From positions 2,294,001-2,358,000 of the forward strand of contig CBDHES010000002.1 in the NCBI GenBank assembly GCA_965262175.1: a stretch of 64,000 nt of DNA. Reading direction: 5' to 3'. Of this stretch, positions 37,036-44,304 are shown piece by piece. The translations under genes were made by a program, and so were the position numbers. The stretch comes from CADEDH01 sp965262175 (GTDB taxonomy: Bacteria; Actinomycetota; Acidimicrobiia; Acidimicrobiales; SZUA-35). How positions within the stretch are numbered: the stretch's first letter is position 1; every line of letters begins with the position of its first letter. The notes beneath the pieces are model-generated. The model did no database searches and had not been told where the DNA came from. It saw only the letters and a list, made by a program, of their open reading frames with translations.

Positions 37036-38427
37036 TCAGGTGTCGCCGGGCCCGTCGACGACGACCGTCTCCAGCGTGTGGCGGCCCCCGTCCCGCTCGA
37101 TCTCGACCGCCACCGCCGTGCCGGGCGCAGTCTCTCGGAGGAGGTAGGTGAGGTGGCTACGACCCTCGACGACGACGCCGTCGAACACCACGATCCGGTC
37201 GCCGGCTCGTAGGCCGGCAACCTCGGCCGGGCTGCCCTCTTCGACCGACACGACGACTGCGCCACCGTCGGGGCCGGTCTGGGCTTCGACCCCGATCCAC
37301 CGAGGAGCGGGCGCGCCGTGCTCCACGATCGCCAGGCTGATCTCGACGACCCGGTCGATCGGGATGGCCGAGGCCAGGTAGTCGCTCGAAGCGATCACGA
37401 CGGCGATGACCATCGACCCGTCGCCGTAGACCGGCCCGCCGATGGCGCTGTCGGGTAGGGCGATCGAGGTCTGGACCGTCCCGTAGATCGTGGTGCCATG
37501 GGGGCTGGTCGCCGGCTGGTCGACCCCGATGACCGTCCCTCGGTCACGTCCGACCGTGTCGGCGTCCAGCGTTGCCAGGGAGATCTCGACGCCGATCTCG
37601 ACCATCGGTCCGGCGACGGTGACCGTCGAGACCGACCACGGGCTGTCGGCCGGAACGACCTCGTCGCCGACGATCCGGAGGACCGCCAGGTCGTTGTCCG
37701 GGTCGGTGCCGACCACCTCGGCCTCGGTCCACAGGTCGTCGGCGAGCAGCAGCGCCAGGTTGACGTGGTCGCCGATGGCGCTGGCGCTGGTGACGACGAA
37801 GTCGTCGATGGCCACGTAGTCGGCCAGCCGATGGAGTCGGCCTTCGGTCAGCCCGAACACACCGTGGAACAACTCGGCTGGCGGCGGGGCGAAGGCCGGA
37901 TCGAGAAGCCCCCCGTCGCGGCTCAAGGGTGCCGCCTCGGGGACCGGATCGGGCCCGGTCACCGAGACGGTGATGCTCACGGACGTGGTCGGCGCTTCGA
38001 CCGTCGTCGACGTCGTCGACCGCCCGCCTTCGGCCGCGTCGGGCGCGGTGGCTTCGGTGCTGGTCGTGGTGGTCGGGTCGCGGTCGCTCGGTCCCGCTCC
38101 ATCGCCGCGGTCGACCCCGTTCGATCCGGTCGCTTGTTGGGCGTCGACGGTGGTCAGGTCGCCGTCGGGGCTCATCGGACCGAAGAAGACCACGGCCAGG
38201 CCGACCAGGACGACCACACCGGCCGCTGCGCCGCCGATGGTCAGCAGCGAGGACCGGATCGGGCTCACCGGTAGGACGGCGGGGGGCGGAGGCGTCGCCC
38301 CTTGGCGGAGCGCGGCGAGCTCCGAGGGGTGGCGCCACGTTCGTTGGGATGGATCGGGAGGGGGGCCGCCGCCCTCTTCTGGCCCCTCGTCATCCTCAGG
38401 CTGCACGACCAGCACATTACCGGTCAC
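37036..38427 (-). CDS. HtrA-like membrane protein lacking catalytic residues, with PDZ domain
   Basis: The roughly 463-residue protein has a cytoplasmic Pro-rich N-terminus, one membrane helix (LLTIGGAAAGVVVLVGLAVVFF near residue 80), a long Thr/Ser linker, a trypsin-fold domain (residues about 180-360) and a C-terminal PDZ domain (VSVEEGSPAEVAGLRAGDRIVVFDG). The catalytic Asp is kept in PDNDLAVLRI. The His position (normally TNxHV) reads VTSASAI, and the Ser position (normally GNSGGP) reads SAIGGP near residue 329. Two of three triad residues are thus missing, so I infer a pseudoprotease that still binds peptides. The start is GTG 38427 or GTG 38415. It is divergent from moaE. Confidence 0.82.
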   Translation of the reverse strand: MTGNVLVVQPEDDEGPEEGGGPPPDPSQRTWRHPSELAALRQGATPPPPAVLPVSPIRSSLLTIGGAAAGVVVLVGLAVVFFGPMSPDGDLTTVDAQQATGSNGVDRGDGAGPSDRDPTTTTSTEATAPDAAEGGRSTTSTTVEAPTTSVSITVSVTGPDPVPEAAPLSRDGGLLDPAFAPPPAELFHGVFGLTEGRLHRLADYVAIDDFVVTSASAIGDHVNLALLLADDLWTEAEVVGTDPDNDLAVLRIVGDEVVPADSPWSVSTVTVAGPMVEIGVEISLATLDADTVGRDRGTVIGVDQPATSPHGTTIYGTVQTSIALPDSAIGGPVYGDGSMVIAVVIASSDYLASAIPIDRVVEISLAIVEHGAPAPRWIGVEAQTGPDGGAVVVSVEEGSPAEVAGLRAGDRIVVFDGVVVEGRSHLTYLLRETAPGTAVAVEIERDGGRHTLETVVVDGPGDT

Positions 38428-38542
38428 CCGGCCCAGCGTCGTCGCGGGCACACAACCACCACCACGGGTCCGCTCGTCGGCCAGCGGATCGACCGTTTGG
38501 GTAGATGGGCCGGGGTCCGAGCGAGGGACGTAGGCTGGTGGG

Positions 38543-39031
38543 GTGACCGAGCCGAATCTCGTTCTGGAGCCGCCGCCCGAGGGTGACACCTGGACCGGGT
38601 TGTCGACGGGACCGCTGCCGGTCTCCGAAGCGTCACAATGGGCCGTGCTGCCCTCTTGCGGCGCCGTCGTCACCTTCAGTGGGACCGCCCGCGACCACTC
38701 GGTCGGCCGTGAGGGCGTCTCCCGACTCGAGTACGAGGCCTACACCGAGCACGTCGTCCCCCGGTTGAACGAGATCGCCGAGACGGTGCGCGGCCGGTGG
38801 CCCGACGTGGGTCGCATCGCCATGATCCACCGGATCGGCGTCGTGCCGATCACCGATTCGGCGGTGGTCGTCGTGGTCTCGTCCCCCCACCGTGCTCACG
38901 CCTTCGACGCCGCCCGATTCTGCATCGACACCTTGAAGCAGACCGTCCCCATCTGGAAGCGGGAAGACTGGTCGGAGGGATCGAGCTGGGGTCTCGAGCC
39001 CCAGCACATCACCGACGTTCCCGGCACCTAG
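38543..39031 (+). CDS. moaE: molybdopterin synthase catalytic subunit
   Basis: The 162-residue protein is the large subunit of molybdopterin synthase, which transfers sulfur from MoaD thiocarboxylate to precursor Z. Signature stretches are GAVVTFSGTARDHS, LEYEAYTEHVVPRL, HRIGVVPI and the active-site KREDWSEGSSW with the conserved Lys. Start GTG 38543 faces the divergent HtrA-like gene. No moaD or other moa genes are adjacent, so it is separated from the rest of the pathway. The first 30 residues are longer than in E. coli MoaE. Confidence 0.93.
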   Translation: MTEPNLVLEPPPEGDTWTGLSTGPLPVSEASQWAVLPSCGAVVTFSGTARDHSVGREGVSRLEYEAYTEHVVPRLNEIAETVRGRWPDVGRIAMIHRIGVVPITDSAVVVVVSSPHRAHAFDAARFCIDTLKQTVPIWKREDWSEGSSWGLEPQHITDVPGT

Positions 39032-39067
39032 GCCCGCCGCGGTCGGAGCGGGGCCGACCGGGGGCCG

Positions 39068-39682
39068 TCAATCGACGCCGAGCAGGTCCTCGGCCGCTTG
39101 GCGGACCTGCCAATCCCGATCGGCGGTCGCCCGTTCCAGGGCGAGGCGAATGTCGTCGCCGTCGTAGTTGGCCAGGGCGATGACCGCTCGGCGGCGGATG
39201 GTCGTCACGTCGTCGAGGGCGGCCAGCACCGTGATTCGGCCCGCGCCCAACGCCCCGAGGGCGGCGACTGCCGACTCCCGGCACAGCGGGTCGGTGTGGG
39301 TGGTGGCCTGGCGTTCGAGGGCTTCGACGATCGTCGGGGTGGGCGCCCCCAGCTCGCCGAGGGCAAAGGCCGCCGCTTCGGCACAGCGATCGTCATCGAG
39401 GCGGATGATCAGTGCCTCGACTACGCCGTCATCGGGACGACCGTCGTCGGCGCGCACGAGCTCCCCAGCGCGGGCGATCAGTTCGATGGCTCGCCGTCGA
39501 ACCCGCCACGCCTCGTCTCCGATCGCCGACTCGAGCAGGTCGAGGTCGAGGACGTTCATCCGGGCCGCGGCGCCGAGGGCGGTCGCCCGGAGCTCCGGAT
39601 CGTCCGCTGTCAGTGCCGTCCGAACGGCCTGCTCGTCGCCTCGATGGCCAGCCACCGCGATGGTTCTTGCTGATTGTTTCAA
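39068..39682 (-). CDS. HEAT-repeat protein
   Basis: The protein has about 204 residues of alternating helices in HEAT/PBS-lyase-like repeats (LRATALGAAARM, WRVRRRAIELIARAG, CAEAAAFALGELG, CRESAVAALGALG, TIRRRAVIALANYDG, WQVRQAAEDLLG), roughly six units. Such repeats form curved scaffolds for protein binding, and no enzyme motif is visible. The start is unsure: TTG 39682 (MKQSARTIA) or GTG 39655; neither has a strong binding site. It is divergent from the small gene at 39812 and lies between moaE and the unknown protein. Confidence 0.75.
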   Translation of the reverse strand: MKQSARTIAVAGHRGDEQAVRTALTADDPELRATALGAAARMNVLDLDLLESAIGDEAWRVRRRAIELIARAGELVRADDGRPDDGVVEALIIRLDDDRCAEAAAFALGELGAPTPTIVEALERQATTHTDPLCRESAVAALGALGAGRITVLAALDDVTTIRRRAVIALANYDGDDIRLALERATADRDWQVRQAAEDLLGVD

Positions 39683-39811
39683 TTTCGTTTCTTTTGGTTT
39701 CCGTGCTCAATTCTGGAATGCTGTGGCCGGAGGAGTTGGACCGTCCGCCACCAACCACGATCAACAACCGCCAAGCAGGGCCTTTGCCTGCTGATCTCAG
39801 GGAGTGAAGAC

Positions 39812-40249
39812 GTGTCGCACATGGTCATCTATCGCGGGCCCGATGGTAAGCCGGGTTACCAACAGGCTGAGGATATTCACGATGCTGTCACATTCGTGGA
39901 GCAGATGCGGAACGGCGAGGGCGTGGAGCATGCCCGGATCTTTCGCCTCGAGGAGGTGACCTTCGAGTACCGGCCCTACTACCGGGTCGAGATCGCCGGC
40001 GCCGGGCCGATGCCCGATGCCGCCGTCGGGCCCGCCCCGGCCTCGACCTCGGCGCCGACCGGGCAGCTGCCGGCCAACGCCGTGAACGCTGCGGTGGCCC
40101 CGGCGCCCATCGAGATGCCCGAGGACCTGGCGTCGGCACCCGTCGAGGAGCCGTTCGAGGTCGTCGAATCGGCGACGATCGACGTCGACGCTCCCGAAGG
40201 TGAGGCCATCGCCGGAAACGGGGCCCGCCGAGGCCTGTTCGGGCGCTAG
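39812..40249 (+). CDS. conserved protein of unknown function
   Basis: The 145-residue protein has an N-terminal folded region of about 70 residues (MVIYRGPDGKPGYQQAEDIHDAVTFVEQM, then ARIFRLEEVTFEYRPYYRVEI). An Ala/Pro-rich acidic linker follows, ending in the basic tail ARRGLFGR. I do not recognise a family. The start is GTG 39812 (VSHMVIYRG), with GGGAG at a good distance upstream; a longer in-frame start at 39674 overlaps the divergent HEAT gene region. Confidence 0.7.
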   Translation: MSHMVIYRGPDGKPGYQQAEDIHDAVTFVEQMRNGEGVEHARIFRLEEVTFEYRPYYRVEIAGAGPMPDAAVGPAPASTSAPTGQLPANAVNAAVAPAPIEMPEDLASAPVEEPFEVVESATIDVDAPEGEAIAGNGARRGLFGR

Positions 40250-40325
40250 CCGGTCGGGCGGCGTTGCCGGCCGCCGACCACCGGATTCGGCCGGCGACGG
40301 TCGGGCCGCCGCTCGGGGAACGAGC

Positions 40326-40514
40326 TCAGCCGGCGATGGCCCGCTCGAGGATGAACAGGCCGAGTAGGGCGCTGGCGGCGATGATCGTCGCCAGCAGGAC
40401 CCCGATCAGCACCACGATCGAGCCCAGCGACAGCAGGGCCGTGATCCGGCGCCAGATCGGTCGCCGGGCGTCGGCGTAGGTGTCCCGCAGGTCGAATCCG
40501 GCCTGTCCAATCAT
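40326..40514 (-). CDS. small single-pass membrane protein
   Basis: The 62-residue protein has an amphipathic N-terminus (MIGQAGFDLRDTYADARRPIWRR) and one long hydrophobic segment (ITALLSLGSIVVLIGVLLA and on to LLGLFIL). ATG 40514 is preferred over 40577, which would extend into the divergent promoter region. It is divergent from the PDZ-Lon gene with 77 bases between starts. The function is unknown, possibly an accessory to an envelope process. Confidence 0.65.
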   Translation of the reverse strand: MIGQAGFDLRDTYADARRPIWRRITALLSLGSIVVLIGVLLATIIAASALLGLFILERAIAG

Positions 40515-40591
40515 GCTTTTTCTTCGACCTTTCGCCAATTGGCAGTACCGTCGGGCTGTATCGAGGCCGATACCCATCCGATAGGAGGGCG

Positions 40592-41800
40592 ATGGATCCC
40601 GCGCCGGACCGCGACGAGCTCAACCCCACCGTAGCTCCAGGGACCGGACCTGCGGAGCCGCTGATCTCCGAACCGACCTCGGTGCCGAGCGGTCCGCCAC
40701 TGTGGCAATGGGCGGCCGGGTTGACCACGCTGGTCGTCGCCACCGCCATCGTCGGCGGCCTGCTGTTCAGGGTTCCCTACGTGGCGCTGGTCCCCGGCAC
40801 GGCCCGAGACACCGAGCCGCTGGTCGAGGTCGAGGGGCTGGACTCCTACCCGAGCGACGGTGAACTGCTGCTCACCACGGTCCGGGTCCGGCAGCGACCC
40901 AACTTCTGGGAGTACGTCTGGCTCCGGCTCGACGACGACGTCGAGGTGGTTCCCGAGGAGGTGATCCTCGGCAACCGGACCCCCGAGGAGAACCGCCAGT
41001 TCAACCTGGCGCTCATGAACGACTCGAAGTCGGTCGCCATCGCCGTCGCCCTCGAGGAGCTGGGCTACGACGCCGTCAGCTCCGATGGGGTGGTGATCGT
41101 CGAGATCGTGCCGGGCAGCGCGGCCGACGGCGTGCTCGACCCCGGTGACGTCGTCACGGCCATCGATGACGAGCCGGTCGAGACGACCAGCGACCTCGTC
41201 GAGATCCTGGGGGACTACGAGCCGGGAGACGAGATCACCCTGACCGTCGATGAACTGGAGCCGTTCACGTCGGTCGAGCCCGATCCGGAGGATGGCCAGG
41301 CGGTCGACGATCAGGAGGAGCTCGAGGTGGTGCTCGGGGCCAAGGAGGACGAGCCCGATTCCGCCTTCCTCGGCGTCCAGCCGGCGGACCGGATCGAGCT
41401 GGCCGACGACTTCGACTTCGTGGTCGACATCGACACCGGTGCCGTCGGCGGCCCGTCGGCCGGGCTGGCCTTCACCCTCGCCGTGCTCGACCAGCTCACC
41501 CCGGGCGAGCTGACCGGCGGGCTGGTGGTGGCCGTCACCGGCACGATCGACGCCAACGGCAGGGTCGGGAGCGTCGGTGGTGTCGTCCAGAAGGCGGCCG
41601 CGGTTCGCGAGATGGGGGCCGACGTGTTCATCGTGCCGGCGACCCTGCCACCCGAGGAGCTGGAGACGGTGATCGATCGGGCCGGCGACTCGCTACAGGT
41701 GATCCCGGTCCACAGCCTCGAAGAGGCCCTCGAAGCGCTCGCCGAGCTCGGCGGTGAGGTGTCGGCCGTCGAAGAGTTCGCGGCCGCGAACCTGTCCTGA
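40592..41800 (+). CDS. PDZ-domain Lon-like serine protease (YlbL family)
   Basis: The 402-residue protein has an N-terminal membrane helix (LTTLVVATAIVGGLLF, near residues 46-62), then a PDZ domain (VVIVEIVPGSAADGVLDPGDVVTAIDDEPV near residues 165-195) and a C-terminal Lon-type proteolytic domain. The catalytic Ser is in GGPSAGLAFTL near residue 290, and the Lys is in VGGVVQKAAAVREMG. This is the YlbL architecture of Gram-positive bacteria: a membrane-anchored protease facing outward. An acidic insert (VEPDPEDGQAVDDQEELE) separates PDZ and Lon. The binding site AGGAGG precedes ATG 40592 at good spacing. Confidence 0.9.
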   Translation: MDPAPDRDELNPTVAPGTGPAEPLISEPTSVPSGPPLWQWAAGLTTLVVATAIVGGLLFRVPYVALVPGTARDTEPLVEVEGLDSYPSDGELLLTTVRVRQRPNFWEYVWLRLDDDVEVVPEEVILGNRTPEENRQFNLALMNDSKSVAIAVALEELGYDAVSSDGVVIVEIVPGSAADGVLDPGDVVTAIDDEPVETTSDLVEILGDYEPGDEITLTVDELEPFTSVEPDPEDGQAVDDQEELEVVLGAKEDEPDSAFLGVQPADRIELADDFDFVVDIDTGAVGGPSAGLAFTLAVLDQLTPGELTGGLVVAVTGTIDANGRVGSVGGVVQKAAAVREMGADVFIVPATLPPEELETVIDRAGDSLQVIPVHSLEEALEALAELGGEVSAVEEFAAANLS

Positions 41801-41923
41801 CAACCCGGTCCGTCGATGGCGCCGATTGGCGGCGCGTGGCCCTCGTGCCCGCCCGTCGACAGCTTTGGGAGATAATCCCCGACGGTCCATCGATCATCGG
41901 GAACCCGGTCGTACGATCGGATC

Positions 41924-44233
41924 ATGGGATCCGACGGACGCGCTGACTTCGATCCGAAGGAGATCGCCCGGGCCACGTTCCCCACCGCCTTCCGGGGATA
42001 CGACACCGAGGCGGTCCGTCGCTACTTGACCCGCCTGGCGGCAGCCATCGGGCGGGCCCAGGAGGGCGGGCGGCTCTCCCCGTTCGACCACGGCGACGAC
42101 GCGGAGGCTCGGGTCGCCGAGGCCGAGCACGAAGCCGCCCTGCTCCGGGATCGGGTGGTCGAGCTCGAGGAGCAGGTTCGGGCTCAGGCGAGCCACGCTC
42201 CGCCCGAGCCCGTCGAGCCTGCGGCCGATCGGACGGTCCCCGAAGCCGAGCTGATCGAACAGCTCGGCAAGGAGACGGCCCGCATCGTCGAGGCCGCCCG
42301 TGCCGCAGCCGCCGATATCACCCATCGGGCGGAGGAGGAGGCGTCGCTGGTCCGCGCCGAGGCGACCCTCGAGGCCCGTGCGGCGCGGTCGGAGGCCGAG
42401 GACGCCATCGCCGGTGCCTCGGTCGAAGCGGAGAAGATCGTCGCCGCCGCATCGGCCGAGGCGGTCAAGACCCAGGCCCGGATCAAGGCCGACGTCAAAC
42501 GGAGCCGGGAGCATGCCCGGTCCAAGGCCGAGAAGCTGCTGGCCGACGCCTCGGCCAAAGCCGAGGGCGACCTGGCCGCGGCCCGGCAGCGGGGCAACCA
42601 GATCGTGGCCGATGCCGAGGCGCTCCGGGAAGAGATCCTGGGCGATCTGGTCCGCCGTCGCCGGCTGCACGGCGAGCAGCTCGACCGCCTCACCGACGCC
42701 CGCGACCGGTTGGCCCAAGCGCTGGCCGGTGCCCGCAACGAGCTCGACGAGGTCGCGTCCGACCTCCACCTCTCGATCCCCGGCTCGGTCGACATCGACC
42801 TGACCGACGAGCTGCCGGAACGGCAGGCCGGCGACCACAACGAGGTCGCCGAGCTGGTCTCCCAGCTCCAGGGCGTCGGCGACGGAGGTGTCGCGTCGAT
42901 GTCGGGGGGCGCCGCGGTGCTCGATCCTCCCACGACCGGTCAGGGGCCCGGCAATGGCTCGACACACCAGGGCCCGTCCAACGGGTCGGGGCCGCACGGG
43001 GCATCGTCGACCGGTGCCGACGTCGCCGGCCCGACGGCGAACGGGTTCGGCGGCCACGACGGCGACGGACCCGGGGGGTCGGTCGACGATGCCGATCTGG
43101 GGCGGGCCGAGGGGGGCATCGCCGCACCGGTCCGCACCGATCTCGACGACGACGCCGTCCTCGACCCGTCGGTGCTCACCGACCCGACCATGGTCGCGCT
43201 GACCGGCGACCCGGCCTCCTTCGTGAGCGGGATGGTCGACGCCCCGATCGTCGATCGATCGGATCGCACCGGTGGTGAGCCACCGTTCGACGTCGACGAG
43301 TTGCTGGAGGTCGACGACCGCCCGGCCACCGGCCAGACCCCGGTGGCCGACGGGATCGGCCCGGCGGCGTCGGAGCTCCTCGAGCTCGACCTCGATCCGG
43401 AGCGAGGGCCCGATCCCGCTCCGCCGCCGGCCAACGGCGGGGAGTTGGTCGGAGCCAACGGTGAGGTGATCATCGACCTGACCGGCAGCCCGGCCTACGC
43501 CGACCCCGTGCTCGGGGCCGGGCCCGGCGCGATGCGGCGAACCGCCACCCGGGGCGACCTGCCCCGCAACACCCCCTATGCCGGCAAGCTGCCCCCGGCC
43601 TTCGAAGGGCGGGACATCGCCCTCAACCGGTCGACCGCAGGGTTCCGGCGCCGGCTCAAGCGGGCGGTCAACGACGACCAGAGCGACGTGCTCGACCGGC
43701 TCCGGGCCGGGCGGGGCACCATCCATCCCACCGAGCTGCCGTCGGTCGAGGATCAGCTCCACAGCTACGTGGCCGCCCTCCGGCCGGCGCTCAACGATGT
43801 CGTCGCCGCCGGCGGCGAGCTGCTCGGGAGCGAGGATGTCCCGGCGGCCGCGGTCGACAACCTCTGCCTCCAGCTGGCCAAGCACATCGTCGAGAACCTC
43901 CGCCGACCCACCGAGGGGGCGATCGAGGTGGCGATCGAGGGTGACCGCGAGGCGATCCTCGATCCCGTCCGGGCCATCTACCGCGACTTCCGCAACACGA
44001 CGCTGCCCGACCTGATCGAGGATGCCCTCCACGAGGCCTACGCCCTCGGTCTGTTCCACGCCATCGAGCCGGGCACGCTCGTGATCTGGCAGACCGATCC
44101 CCGGCTCGACCCCGACCCGATCTGTGAGGAGAACAGCGCCTCGGTGGCGCTCCCCAAGGGCGCGGAGTTCCCGAGCGGCCACGCCCGGCCGCTGTCGATG
44201 CCGGGGTGCCGGTGCCTGGCCGTTCCGGCCTGA
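41924..44233 (+). CDS. DivIVA-domain protein with a phage-Mu-F-like C-terminal motif
   Basis: The 769-residue protein has an N-terminal DivIVA-type domain (FPTAFRGYDTEAVRRYLTRLAAAI, near residue 20), then about 180 residues of coiled coil rich in Ala/Glu/Arg. A long disordered Gly/Asp-rich stretch (about 290-540) leads to a helical C-terminal domain. The end resembles phage Mu gene F/minor head proteins: a TDPRLDPDPIC segment, then LPKGAEFPSGH and SMPGCRCLAVP (Cys 762 and 764), matching the pattern D-x-C...P-x-H-x-x-C-R-C. DivIVA proteins sit at poles and septa and recruit cell-wall synthesis. The role of the C-terminal part is unknown. ATG 41924 opens directly into the DivIVA domain. Confidence 0.8.
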   Translation: MGSDGRADFDPKEIARATFPTAFRGYDTEAVRRYLTRLAAAIGRAQEGGRLSPFDHGDDAEARVAEAEHEAALLRDRVVELEEQVRAQASHAPPEPVEPAADRTVPEAELIEQLGKETARIVEAARAAAADITHRAEEEASLVRAEATLEARAARSEAEDAIAGASVEAEKIVAAASAEAVKTQARIKADVKRSREHARSKAEKLLADASAKAEGDLAAARQRGNQIVADAEALREEILGDLVRRRRLHGEQLDRLTDARDRLAQALAGARNELDEVASDLHLSIPGSVDIDLTDELPERQAGDHNEVAELVSQLQGVGDGGVASMSGGAAVLDPPTTGQGPGNGSTHQGPSNGSGPHGASSTGADVAGPTANGFGGHDGDGPGGSVDDADLGRAEGGIAAPVRTDLDDDAVLDPSVLTDPTMVALTGDPASFVSGMVDAPIVDRSDRTGGEPPFDVDELLEVDDRPATGQTPVADGIGPAASELLELDLDPERGPDPAPPPANGGELVGANGEVIIDLTGSPAYADPVLGAGPGAMRRTATRGDLPRNTPYAGKLPPAFEGRDIALNRSTAGFRRRLKRAVNDDQSDVLDRLRAGRGTIHPTELPSVEDQLHSYVAALRPALNDVVAAGGELLGSEDVPAAAVDNLCLQLAKHIVENLRRPTEGAIEVAIEGDREAILDPVRAIYRDFRNTTLPDLIEDALHEAYALGLFHAIEPGTLVIWQTDPRLDPDPICEENSASVALPKGAEFPSGHARPLSMPGCRCLAVPA

Positions 44234-44304
44234 CCTCGCCCGGCGCCAGCCGGGTCGAGGGGTGAGCGCTCATCGCCGGTTGCCAGCGGTAGCCTGACCT
44301 ACGA

